Shown one piece after another: positions 38,644 through 51,419 of a DNA stretch of 64,000 bases. Made by a program: the position numbers and the translations under genes. The notes beneath the pieces were generated by a model, which was given only the letters and a program-made list of their open reading frames with translations, ran no database searches and was not told the DNA's origin. The DNA is from Varroa destructor (Eukaryota > Arthropoda > Arachnida > Mesostigmata > Varroidae). The DNA lies in contig NW_019211456.1 in assembly GCF_002443255.2 (NCBI RefSeq), positions 57,951,578 to 58,015,577 on the forward strand, given 5' to 3'. Positions within the stretch are counted from its first letter, which is position 1; each line of letters opens with the position of its first letter.

Positions 38644-41600
38644 ATATAAATATGAGGAGAATGCAGTCAAATTACCCGGTGCCGAGAACTGGCATCCAAC
38701 GCGCATACGAGCATAGAGAACCGAATAGGGAATTCGATTGCAGCGGGAGATCGGAAGGGCAGGCTAACGTTCCGGCAAGTACGAACACCGACTGGCTAAC
38801 TCAGCCACTTCTTTGACCGCCGGTTCTCCCGTTCACTTGCTGCTTGACTGGCTCTCTGGTTGACTGGGAAAACCGTAAAGAAGACACAAGGAAAGAGACC
38901 ACTGTGATATCGATGGATATGTGTTTGTTGACGTTCCTTCAGAACGATCTCATTTTTGTTGCTGCCGCACACGTCCCTCCTATCCTTTTTCTATGTAGGT
39001 TCCTTGGCCAGGCAACTTTCAGCTCAAAGCAGGCTCCACGGCTTCTTCAACAAGCTTCATGGTGGGCTGTAGACGTCCAAGGCACTCATACATGCAGATA
39101 TGAGATGAAGGCTAGCTATAATCAGCTGAACTAGCCCTGGCGTCACAAGTTGACGAGCATTGGTGCTGCTCCTATTGCCGAATTGAACAGACCATAAGAG
39201 CTGGAGTGATAATGACACAAGTTAGTTTCGTTCTTACTGGTAAAGAGGAATCCGATTTGATCTCTGCAGATCGTTCACACGCAAGTAGCTAAGACATAAT
39301 AACTTTAATAGGCGGAAAGCTTAATTAATTCTCGTCCAATCGGAGCATCCCTGTTAACCCACTTACCTTAAAATAAATGTTTCTGATTCTTATGTTAATT
39401 ATTAAGTTAAATAAAATGTCACTTTTACTCATTGAGAGAGACAGAAGGGTCCGTTACCTAGCACAGGTCTTAATGTAATAACAGAGAAGCTAATTCTCAC
39501 CGATTGGCACCATGTTTGACAGTATAAGCCAAGAGCTTTTTGCGTAGCTAGCAGCAGACTCCACGCAAAGACGCCTAAAGCTTGGCGCTTAGGTTACACA
39601 AGCGTTTACCTTTAGACATTTGTAGACACAACTAACTTAATTAGGATATATATAAAACACTGCAGCGCATCGTGATTTTTTGCAGTAATGCAATTAGCGT
39701 TTACTGCATAAAGATGCCATATTTATTTTACTTAATTATAATATTCACGCCAAGTCAGTTGACCAACGCCATCTAACAGCACAGAACGTTCGTCCAAAGC
39801 CTTCCAATGGGCCTAAAAATGTTCTATCGAAAGAACGCCGAATCTGTACTTTCGTTCAGTCACAACAATGTCTTCGTTTGATGTGTAGGCATTCTACAGC
39901 CTTAGGCATACAAGAACGCTGAATACACAACGGATTTGAGGCAAACTGGATAGAAAGTACTTCGTAGTAAAAAATTACGTTTCCAGTAGCATTAGAGTTA
40001 GAGTTGCAGATGTCACGAAAGTATTCATTTTGCAACATTTTATCGAAAAGTAAATAAATCTTGACGATTGTGAAAATTCTAAGTTACACGTAAAATAGTT
40101 CAGAATTAAAGTTGTGCAGTTAGTTATTTTGGCTATTAACTAGTATCGAAAATAAAGTCAACCCTCGATCGGAATAGATCTAGTATATATAAGTGCATAG
40201 GTTTGAAATAAGGAATTGCTAATGACCTTTTGGTCACGATCATTTATCAATGTAGGTATCTTTTGTCCTTTATACTTTGTAGAAACCTACATTGTATGCC
40301 GAAAATGACAATGGTTGAAAAGCGCCTCTCCATATGCCTGTCCTTTTTGGCCACCGTCACCGATATAAGATGAACAAGATTCGTATCGCAAATTCTGTTG
40401 TCTTCACGACTGTCTAAAAAAGGACCTCAGTATAAACGAAAGCTCCTCACAAAGTACGAAACTTCCAAACTGAAAGTGTCTGCATATAATAATACGCCGT
40501 TGGAACTATTGTAGAAAGGATAAATTTCAAGATAATTTTAACGAAACGTTTTAACTTAATGTTAAACCCTGTGCTACCCTGATGATACAGAGAACACAGC
40601 CGACTATGTACACGAAAATTCAGCAAAAACGAAATTGCTTACTTCGCAATAGGTTGCAAGAGGGCTTAAGTATCACTTCTTGCTTTCGGCGAAATATGCA
40701 CTGTTCAATTTGTGAACCTGCAACATAAATGTCTATAGACTCGTTTCTGTACATGGCCCTCAACACCTCAATACAATATGGGAAAACCCGGTTTCTATTG
40801 GATAGCCTTCGTTAAGATTGAGGCAACTCGTCACAAAGTTTCCAAAGGTTTTTTGTCCTTGGTAATCCTTGTTCAAGTAGTTTACATATATTCATAGATT
40901 GATAGACGGACAAATATCGTTACTCGTTATTCTAACACTTAACAATACTTTTTAACATACCATTTTTCGGAGAGAACGGCCTCTTTGTCTCAACCTGTAA
41001 AAACTAGTTGCATTCATTATGCGTTCTCCCACGCAGGCTCACTTCGTAAACGCGCATAACGGTCGATCTAAAGGTTCCAAGAATTTTGCACTCGGTTTTA
41101 AGCTGTATCGTTTACGTGCAGCACGTCGACAAGGGTCGCTAAAAATTTCAACTCAATTGGCAGTAAATTCATTGAAGTTTTAGTACGACCTTTTTTCAGT
41201 TGTTCTGAGACCAATTGCAACTTTGCACTTATTTTCGCCTTAAAAACAGGATTATACTGCAAAAATTGCACGGCACGCTAAAGGCAAAGTATCATATGAG
41301 TTTCTTCTAGATCGTTTTGCTCCTGTAGATGCTTATAAAGATCGAGAAAAACCAATGGTTGAAGAAATAAAATCCATAACAAAACGATACGCGAACTACC
41401 CTTTTTTATAGAAGCTATCGCGTGTATCATACCTGAAAAAGTCTTGTTTTGTACAACTGTACAGAGCTTTTTCGATAAAGTACGTATATATTCATAGTAG
41501 ATTTAAAATGCTATTACATTGACAAGTGGCTGAAACAGAATATTATATTGTAGGGCTAGTTAAAGTTTCTAGAGCATAGCCTAACCGAGTATTTGTAAAA

Positions 41601-43608
41601 ATAACGTGGTCATTGATAAAATTTAGTCGAGCCGGTTCTGGCCAAGGGCCTTTATTTCTATTATTACCTACTTTGTACTTCGTGGTACATCAACCTAAGG
41701 GCGACAAACTACCAACCGATTGAATGAGTGACCCTCAGCCAGCCGACAAACCCTAAATACGCAATCAACAGACAGTAGCAGCAGATGGTTGGTTGGAACA
41801 TCGTTTGCAAAACTGAAGACTACTACTATCTACTTGTTGGACGCGGAGTGGCCGAAGTCTGCTGGGGTCCGGATAGAAACAAGGGGCGCCGTTCCAAAGG
41901 AGTAACAATCTGCCTTGTTGCGCCGAGGAAGCGCACTCTGTTTAGAGACTCTGAGTGTTTTCTGTCGTTAGTGCTGCAGGATGTTCTAAGTCAGATTCGT
42001 AATGAAAGCCGGTACACATTGTTTGGCTTGAGGCAATGAATGGCCGTCTCTATGTCGAGGTACACATTCGAATGTGTGGTCATGAGGGTGTTGCACCTAT
42101 AGAACTATACTCGTGTGTAGTGTGACTAGTGCCGGCGCATTCATTTCGATTTGTTCGAGCTTGCCGCACGCGGTTGCAGGAGAGCCCTTGGTGCCTGTGT
42201 TCACTTTCTTTGATGTGTTGGCAGACAAGAGCAGCAGAAGCGACAATGACGGACGCCTGCCCGCTGGTCTTCCGCTGTATGTTATATACGTATGCTCATT
42301 TTGTCTCTTTGCATTTTCCCTTCCGCCCGCCTGCTTTGTCCTTTCTGTCACGCTCTTTGTCCAATTCTCTTCTCTACATTCTACTTACTTCCTGTATATT
42401 TCTACGAACAGGAACAACAACGGTCGGTAGGGATAAGCGTGCTCTTGAATTCGGTCTTTTTATTATTCTCTAAGTGCAAAGAGTGATAGTGAAAATCAGC
42501 CCTTTTACTCCCGAATTCCTTTTTCCTATTGTGGCAAGCTGATGTGCAAGCTGTTTAATGCTTCTCAATACAGAATTCGTCCAAGTTCGACCGAAATGTC
42601 CAAGGCAACATTTCTCGCGTTAAGAACCCCCGGCATAACTAACTTTTCGCTCCTAACTATCCTTGATGTTCCTTTGTCTTTTCCTAGTTGATGTGACTGC
42701 GGATTATTACTTAGGTCGGAAGAAAGTAAAGTAAATAAGGAGACATTGGCCTGTTCATCTTTTTGTACTGCTATTAAAAATACGGTGGCACTATCGCTTT
42801 AGGTTTTCTTGTAGCGTTTATATTTTAATGAAGATATGTATAAATGGTGACCCGTTCTCGTCCCTACTACACACAGCCAGTACAGGAGTCCCCGTCTTTT
42901 TCCACTTGGGTTCAGGTTCATAGAGAAGCTGGCGACGACGTTTTGCAAAATTGTTTACGACAACTAACTATTTTATGGATCATAGGCGGGCATAGCTAAG
43001 CCATCTATACCGAATTTTAATTGTGGCACTTCTGCAAGTTTGAATTGTCTCCCTTTTCGCGTCCTCCATTTCCATGTCGACATTCACGCATTACGCATAG
43101 TGCTAGTGATTACACTCATGAACATCAAGGAGTTGATAACGGCAATGTAACAGTGTGCCCCTCATAACAAAACATCACTTATAGACTTTGTGGCGCACCC
43201 GCATGTAGCTTCGAATGGGACCATTGACAACTTATTTTATAGCTTGGGTCGCGGTCCCGTCAGACTTTTTTGTTTGTTTTTCACTTTGTTGTTCAATCTT
43301 TGGACTAATTTTTTCTCCTGCTCCCAGCATCCCGTCAATTGTTTCATACATGATTCGCTATCGTAATAGTCACACAAAGTGTTCGCTATGTCCGAATTCA
43401 TGACAATACGAAGATATCAGAGTAAGTAGCTGAAAGTGGACTGTAAAGGGATGGACTACCCTGCTTTCAGCTGCGCTCACTATGTCGCCTCGTATAAAAA
43501 TTATTTCGAATCGGTAGCTGAAATCTCAGATGTCACAATTTTTTCCACTAAAGAGTACTCATTCGAGTACTTCAAGCCTTCCATGAATTGCTTCACTAAG
43601 GATGGGTT

Positions 43609-43625
43609 GTCGTCGTCGTCGTCGT
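43609..43625. repeat. (GTC)n short microsatellite
   Basis: About five units of GTC followed by GTT units. Confidence 0.9.
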
Positions 43626-45273
43626 TGTTGTTCTTCAATAGCCGGCGTTTCAAAGAAAGCTAGCTCAATTTGGTTCGTTCCTTTCTTTTACTTAGTTTTT
43701 AGACAGATATACTAGGTGGTTCTAGAATATATTTTGCATTCATCTCGTCGTGTTATGGAATAATTGTGTATGCAAGCAGATCTAATTACCGATTAAGTTT
43801 TCAGGTTTTAAATTCTTGAATTTATAACATTGTGTGTATTCCAGTAATCATTTATTCTGTGCAATAGGAGTTTTTGTAACAACTTTTTTTTTACATTTAA
43901 ACAAGTGGATTAAACGTCTTTTTTTTTTTGTAGTCTATGTATTGTAAATATCCTTTTACTTTTGTTGAATTAACTTGTCGCTTTTCGACAAATATGTGTA
44001 TCATGTCAACGAGTTTGATGCATTCAATTTGCCTAATCTACCTACGTTTCGCTTTTCCATCGAACTTATCGAAAGGAAATGAATCATTAGGTATTAAATG
44101 GGAACTTTAATAGTTAAACATTCGTGCTTTATGGTGAGAAATTGCCTACAAGTACCCTAATACGGTTGTGTAATATTTCTTCAAGGATTTGACGAGTTCA
44201 AAGCTAAATAGCAGAAATTCGAAGTAACTAAGCAGAAAGAAGGACAAAAGGGGATAATGAAATTCATTTTCTGTCCTATGGCTAAATGATCAAAATGTGT
44301 CTTACGCCCCCAGCTTAAACAGATTACCTCTGTATTTCTCGTGGCAACAAGTACAAACATTACAATAGAATAAGTAAGAATTATAGGAGGAAGAATTGTA
44401 ATGGTTGGGTAATCACTCAAACCGAACATATTTGAAATCAACAACAAGCGCAGGAATTGTGAAACGATCATTTAGCAATAAAATGCTTTTTGCGAATAAG
44501 TGTACTCATGTTTATACGTGTTGCATCAGAAACTATCTGTGTTTCTCATACGTGTGTTAAGAAATATTTTATCATTTATTGAAGCCTGGATAAAGTTAAA
44601 ATCGTGTTAATTTCACACGTTGCTCGCCCAGTTACTTCATGCACGTTTGAAGTAAACGAGCAGATATGAACAGCTAATATATATAAGTGAGTAAATTGAT
44701 GTCTTCTTATAACAGTAGGTAAGCTCGCCGATGCGACGCGCAGGCGTGCTTTACAAGGCAACAAAGATCAACCCAACAAGGGCTTACAGAAGTACAGACA
44801 TCTTGGTGGATGCATATATTATTGTGTATTGTCACAATTAGCGTATCACCAATTCTATTAGCACTTATCCGATATCAAATCAATAATTTACTCATAGCAA
44901 GATAAGAGTATGTGCACTTTACTCCTCTTAATTGAAATTTAGAAAAAAGAAAACATATATTGACTTTCATTTATGAAGTGTCATATAGTAGGTTTTCCAT
45001 CTCTAAATTCTGATTTAGATCGGTGTCAGGTTTTAGATTGAAGAAGCTCCAAAGGAAAGCAGGATGCTACAAAAAGCCCTGGTCGACGGTAACTCATTAC
45101 GATTGAGTTTACCTTCCGTATGAATTCTTTGTTGGTCAGCGAGGGGCAACATCGATCTGTGAAACAGAGGTGAGGCTGTTCTGAACAAGAACGGCAGACG
45201 TATCCGTACCGAACAGGCCAAATGGAACGACGGCAAGAAGATTGAATAATAATGGTGAGCACGTGGCCCACCA

Positions 45274-45294
45274 GTCGTCGTCGTCGTCGTCGTC
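45274..45294. repeat. (GTC)7 microsatellite
   Basis: Seven exact units; both strands are open through it by composition only. Confidence 0.95.
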
Positions 45295-48200
45295 CCAAAA
45301 GCACTTGCATGACAAAAGGAGATTCTACAGAGATGCTTCGTGTCTCTCCCAAGATAGCAAGTTTGCCGATGTAATGTGGGGCTTTTATGCATTGTCTCTA
45401 ATTTTGTATCTAAATAAACATGGATACTTAAGAATTTTTTTTGTATGTATTAGAAGTGTCGCTTCCAATAGTTTCTTTTTCCTTTTTCTTTAATTGCCTT
45501 AATATACCTACCATCCACCGCAATTACAGTTTCGATTTGGGAGCTAAACCATTAATTAGTCGTTTTCAGAACACTCCTCCTTTTCTGCCTAATAGGGGCA
45601 TTGCGTACAATTTCTCAATAAAGGCCTGACGTGAAGCAATATTGGTAGTTCTGAACTAGCCAAAGTGTTGCCTAAATGCGCCACGTATAAAAGCTTCTAA
45701 CGGAATTAAATTGTGTGCCAATAGCAGGCCAAAGGTCTCAAAATACAAGGAGTCAAAACGGCCAAAAGGTTTAAAAAGGTGCAAAAAGTCTAACCATTGG
45801 AACTTAGGAACCCAATTAGCAATTGACGCTGCCTTTCTTAAAACGGCTGTAATTTCTATAGAAAAAAGGTGTATCAAAAACGGCTTCTTAAGCCCCTTTG
45901 ATGAATCTTTGAAAATCTAGTTTCTACTGAGGATTTTTCGCTTTATCTCATTAACATCTTGCTTGGATTTTCTGAAGCCGCATGGAAACTCGTGATAACG
46001 TCAACCGTCGATTTCGAGCAAAAAAAGAAGCTTATAATCTTAATGAGGGTTCGTTTAGCGCCGTAAGATTCGATGATGGCTAATATTTACTCAAGCTTCG
46101 AAACCGCGTACTAGTCTTTCCGATAACTGAGTTTGTTGTTTTTTTTGTAGAGAGAACTGGTTTCCGTCTTGCACTAGAAGTAGAAGATGAATGTGCGCCC
46201 GTTATATTACATAGACTACCAAGGTTTGATCTAATTTGGGTGCAGTGTCCTATCTATATATATAGGATTTGTTAACATATTTTTGATTTTAATCATTTTT
46301 TCAGGATCCCTAATTGCTTTAAGCTACTTCGAAACGGCGTTGCCATGCCGTAAATAATATGTTAAGCTTGGTTAACCCTACCTCGGTAACTACTCTCCCC
46401 CTCCCAGAAAAAAAAACAGGTTAACCTGGAAGTCGTGTCCGCTAGGAATGCTAGTTAGTATATTATATACTATATAAAAAATATTTGTTAACCGAATAAA
46501 TGAGGCTTTATCTGTGGATCGTTCTATTTATCAGGACCGAAGATCCACATTGTGAAGCTTGTTTTTCAGTAATCGTAATAACTAATAAACAAGGTTTCGC
46601 GAGACTACGTGATATCCTAAGGTGCGCTTGCTGGTCGTTACAAATTTCACAAATTATCTAAAGTACCGAAAGAACACAATGTTACTTCAAAAATAACACA
46701 AAATTGATCAGCTGTAATATTAACGATAAATCTTGGAAATGAATATTATGAAATATACTAGCATTTTTTACTATTTTTTACGACTAGCATTTTTGCGATT
46801 TTCGAGCGCTAAACCTAATCAATTACAGTCAGCAACCCTAGATTATCGTAACTTTTACAAAAAATAACAAAGGATTAACATGTAAATTATATGAGAAGTA
46901 GTTTAGATATTGATATCCGAGCGTAGGAATTTTGAGTGTGGTAAAAACCCGATTTTTTTAAACTTTCAAGCTTGCCCGAAGATAGTGGAGCGGAAGCCAG
47001 CTGCTCTAAGTAATACGCAGCAAAGGCCCATTTTCACTTTTCAGGCTTCCAACCACTTGCCTTCGTTTTGCCTAAGGGATTCCCGATTCGGTTAGCTGAT
47101 GGGGTTGAGGCGCAACAACAAGAAGGTGAGCGCTCAGAAACCGTTCGAACATCATGTGAGAGAAATGCAAGGGGGAAGCCTCAATAAACGAAAATGATAC
47201 AAAAAAGCTAGTTCGAAAACCAAAGTGAGAGCAGATGCAGCGAAAGCCCAAGTAAATGGTCCAAACATGTCCAGATCGTGCCTTTATTACTAAAAACCTG
47301 CTCAATGGAATGTGATACTAGCGATGAGAGATGGAGAAATGAGAAATTGCCCGTGTAACCTTCTTGTGAGTATTCGTATCGGGGAATATAGAATCTCAAT
47401 TTGTATCATTTTGCCTATAGACAAGCTATATGTATAGGCTCAGGCTGAGCCTCCTTGGAGTTAGTAGAAAGCGATAGAAATTGAGTACTGAAAATTCTAC
47501 TGCCAATAGTCTAAAGGGAGCAGTAAGATGATTTTTAATAAAAAATAGTCTGACATGGTTGTGTTGTAAAGATCTTTGGTTTGTTAAGACCAAGTGCTCT
47601 TTGACTAAAGATAAAAGCTACAACAACCAAAGCCTGATACGCGAATTTGAATCTTAGTTTTATAATTATTTGTTTTCAAGCCTTTGTGAGTGTTGAGCCC
47701 CTCATTGGTCCATGTGGCTAAATCGAAAGTCTGCTTGACGAATACACTATTTTGTCATATAAGAACTCCTAAATCTGACTGATCTGTGCGATATGCTTGA
47801 ATTCCAAGTTCAAGTCCTGTTACATTGCATACCATTTACAACTAAAAGGTGCCCTTGTTTTTTTTGCGTATTAATACCATGCATATGTCTATATTCACCA
47901 TTTTAAGGCTAAATGAGAACATAAGAAAAGTACCTCACACGTATCCCCCGGATACATATTTTAGTCTCATATGTTCACATAAAAGCTCGACACAAGTATA
48001 GTCTTGGTGAGATGTTCGCGGTCGCAATTAGCGTCATAATGGCCGAAAGGAGAAAAAATTATTGCAAATAAAATGCCTGTTTCAATACTTTAGAAAACTC
48101 AACCGAGCCACGAGGGGGCAAGCACGGGGGTTGGAGATGGCTGTGGAGTCTCACGGATCATTTTAACCCAGTAACTGAGCGCTGGCATAAGCAGAAACGG

Positions 48201-51200
48201 GAAACGGTTTTGGGTCCAAGATTACATAAATTAATCATCACTGACGCTAATGCCCTAGGACCATTTTAAAGCTTTATTATAGTCTCTTAAAAATATATGT
48301 CATTATACATTTTTTTCAAATGACTGTATAGAAGGGTTAAAGTTCAATAAAGCATGTATTGCCACCTATGATCTATCTCATGCATTTTAAGATTAACTTG
48401 CTTAAAGACATGCCTGTATATAGAGGTCTCTGTGAGTCATCGAGGTTGAATAATAACGTCTTTCTTTCTTCTAAAAAAGTTGCTTTATGATTTTCAAGGC
48501 TTACCGATTTGTCAAGTTTCTAGCATCAGCACAATACCCAGTTGTACTCTACCACCGAGCAAATGCGTAACTATTGCAGAGCCTGTTTTTTTTTTTATAG
48601 TCAGAATTTGTGCTCGTAGTAGCATAAGCAGTATCGCTATATTTTATGTGCTATATATATCGATGCTAGGGAATCTTAGTCTTCACCTATTTTCCTTCCT
48701 AACTTCCTTTTTCAAGTACTTGAAACAAGCTTTTATATTGAAGTTTAATCTCGAGCCATATATATGTATAGATCGTCACGACGAAAGCTGAAATAGTTCA
48801 CAAGCAATGTCACTGTAGTACTTGAGTCATCCATGTTGATACGCGTCATCAGCGCCAATCTGCTTCACGTGGATATGGCTTTGTCTCCTTACTGATTCCG
48901 CCGTTCCCTCTACACCTCGACCATATTTGTTTCCGCTGATCGATTGCTCATTCGATCGTTTGAACAGTCCAGTTTTAATTCCAGCTGCATTCGCTGGATA
49001 ACGAGTTAAAGTGTGGCGTTCTTAGCAGGACTCAATCAAGTCAGCCAATCGGAGACGTCCCGGGCTTGATTTATTAGCGGTAGCAAAAGTAGAAGCAGAA
49101 CTTTCGTTCGACGAATGTGGAGCTGTAGTTTTTAATTGAAATTGTTTTTACCGAATCCTAACGGCTTATTATAATCATTTCTTAGATGATCAGCGCCGCT
49201 TCTTTTAAAAAATTATCATTACGCGTGTTATCCTTGACCTAACACCTGAATTTAGTACGGTTTATTGTATCTAAAACAGTTTACATCTAATAATGCATCG
49301 CATCGAAATTGAATCGCACTCATCAATCGTTTGCCGTCAAGAGTGTAAGTGTTTTTTTCAGGAAACGAATTGTTTTGTACCCAGTCGATCAATCGTACAG
49401 CATTAACATAAAAAAAAAAAACTCTTGTCCATTCATAGATTTATTTAGCCAGCAAAGTGAAAGCTTGCTTATAAAACCCACAGACAAGATGTATGGGATA
49501 TGTGTACAAATTAGTGTATACCTGAATACTACATTCAACGCACATTTTGTTCAATGCTATGTAGACTGAAAAAAAAATTTTATATACCGTAAGTAACGAA
49601 TTTGACCCATTATATCAACAGGGTGTCGCGCAAGTATTTTAGACACTGTATATACAGGCCTAGGTTTCACATGCAATGAAATACGCCTAACCCTTTCAGA
49701 TGAAAATGCATCGTTTATGGAAGCTAATACGCACTATTAATGGCCTATGATAATAAGAGCTGGGGGTTTAGTCCCACTAACCCTTAACAGGTCCTGCCTG
49801 CGAGGCAAATCCAACTAGCCGTTACCCTATTTACGTCTCATATTATTAGCCGGATTATCTCAGCGGCCGTGACCGCGGACATTTCGCGAGCGTTAATGCA
49901 TCACCCGGATGTTTGCATTCTGCTTTAAAGGCCCCAGGGGGCCATGAGCAACTTCTCGGTCACTGAGCCTTCTACACTGGCGTCTGCTGCAAGTATCGTT
50001 AGTCTTTTCTGGACTAGTCCTACCAAACTTTAGATTTTGCTCTTGACCGTACACATGAGTTATATTATGCAAGTGCATCCGCTGGCGTAATGAAGTTTAC
50101 TGGTGTGAGGCCATAATCTGACACGGTGCTGTCAATGTGATATAATGTTTCACATGCTTATTTTATTTAGAGTCACCTATTAATTTTAATTTATTATATT
50201 TGCATCCTTAGCCTCAAAAAGAATTCTGTACCCTGTAGCTTGGACTAAATTTAGATATAACTGACATTTTCAACATAACAAAACCAGAGACTGAAGAGGC
50301 TAAATTCTCATTCTATTTGTATTATTGAACAGTAGATAAAATTCAGCTTACTGCAGCGAAAAGAAGCGATTATTTTACATGCCAACGAGAAGTTCTCATT
50401 CGCGATAAGCTAGTCCTCTATGAAATACATCTATAAATATTTGCATACAAGATATAAATACTTATGCTGCAAAGAAAAATACAACCATTGTTAGAGTTGC
50501 AATTAGCTTGAACAGTTTATTAAATGCACTCAATACGCCAACAGAACGGGGCAACTGTTAGGTCTTACTGTGTTAATGTTATTATGAATGAATGATTTAA
50601 CTAATTAGCATCACTCCCTGTTTCTTCTGAGCTTTCTCTCTTCTCTCATTCTGCCACACTGATCACTAATAATAAACACCGTCGTTCTTATATCCATAGT
50701 ATTTACAGATCATTCGCCACTTCCGTTAGCTACTTCAACTAGTGTCATCCTGCAACTGACCTATCATGCTTCAATACGTGTATACACACTAGTGACTTGT
50801 CGAATTTTGAGCAAAACAATCGGAAGCGAAGTGCAGAGCGATTGTTAGCAACAATGTCTAGGCCTATTACATATATGTGCCCGATGGATCGCGTTACGTG
50901 TGAACAAATAGGAAACATCTTTTTTTTTTTCTTTTTTTTTTCGCACGATGCGCACTTCTTCCACTCGTCGAAAAAAAAAAGCGTCAACTGCTATCCTGAA
51001 TTTTCTCTAGCCATAGGAAAAAAACAGGTACTTACATCAAAGAATTACATTATGCATCAGTTCCGAACGAAAGCTATGCTTGTACTAAGCACAGCTAAAT
51101 TCTACTTTTGATCAAGACTGCTAAATAATGTCTTAATATTACCCTAATAGTAATAATGTGTGAGTGCGTCAAACAAATATGGTGGCCGTGCGAATATATG

Positions 51201-51330
51201 AGTGTTTTTTTTTTGATAGCCAAGAGTTATCTTCTTCCTTATTTGTTTTGATCTATATATACCTTGTCTATATCTATTGTCGTTTTCTCTAGATAGTATT
51301 TACAGGCAACGCTAGCATGGATAACATTAT

Positions 51331-51419
51331 TTACACTTTCGGATCTTCACCCTTCTTGAGAACAACACCGTAATATTTTTCCGCTTTTAATGTTAACTTC
51401 GATGAATATTCGTTGTTCT
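51331..51419 (-). CDS. Receptor exon I: terminal exon with stop
   Basis: The acceptor is CAATGTTTCCAG, preceded by a T run, and leaves the phase 1 needed by exon H. It encodes a short tyrosine-containing C-terminus (NNEYSS, then [17 protein letters not shown]) and a TAA at 51333-51331. A minus-strand AATAAA at 50521-50516, about 0.8 kb further on, is a possible poly(A) signal. The exon is short, so it rests mainly on phase, a good acceptor and the stop. Confidence 0.7.

Larger units (their letters stand above)
37250..38850. promoter_or_regulatory. CpG/GC-rich stretch, possible promoter or first-exon region
   Basis: This is the most GC- and CpG-rich 1.6 kb in the window, with a C20 tract and overlapping long open frames in several phases on both strands. 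Such frames follow from few AT-rich stop codons. A good acceptor (TCCTTTTTCTATGTAG) follows at 38997. No TATA box or start site could be fixed. A milder stretch of the same kind lies at 41700-42450. Confidence 0.3.
38851..51330. other. No recognised gene; includes likely receptor 3' UTR at right end
   Basis: Open frames at 41785-42039, 42113-42473, 44471-44181, 45877-45656 and 48480-48791 are hydrophobic or low-complexity and match no family I know. The last few hundred bases up to 51330 are probably the receptor's 3' untranslated region. A weak A-box/B-box pair at about 47715 and 47808 is too widely spaced to call. Confidence 0.45.

Noticed and set aside
23600..45545. Similar short strings at 23618-23640 and 45511-45535 (ATTACAG-TTC-ATTTG)
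   Set aside because: Only about 23 bases at roughly 80 percent identity with no extension; not enough to call a repeat family.
47700..47830. A-box-like and B-box-like strings at about 47715 and 47808
   Set aside because: About 90 bases apart, too far for a tRNA promoter, and the A box is imperfect.
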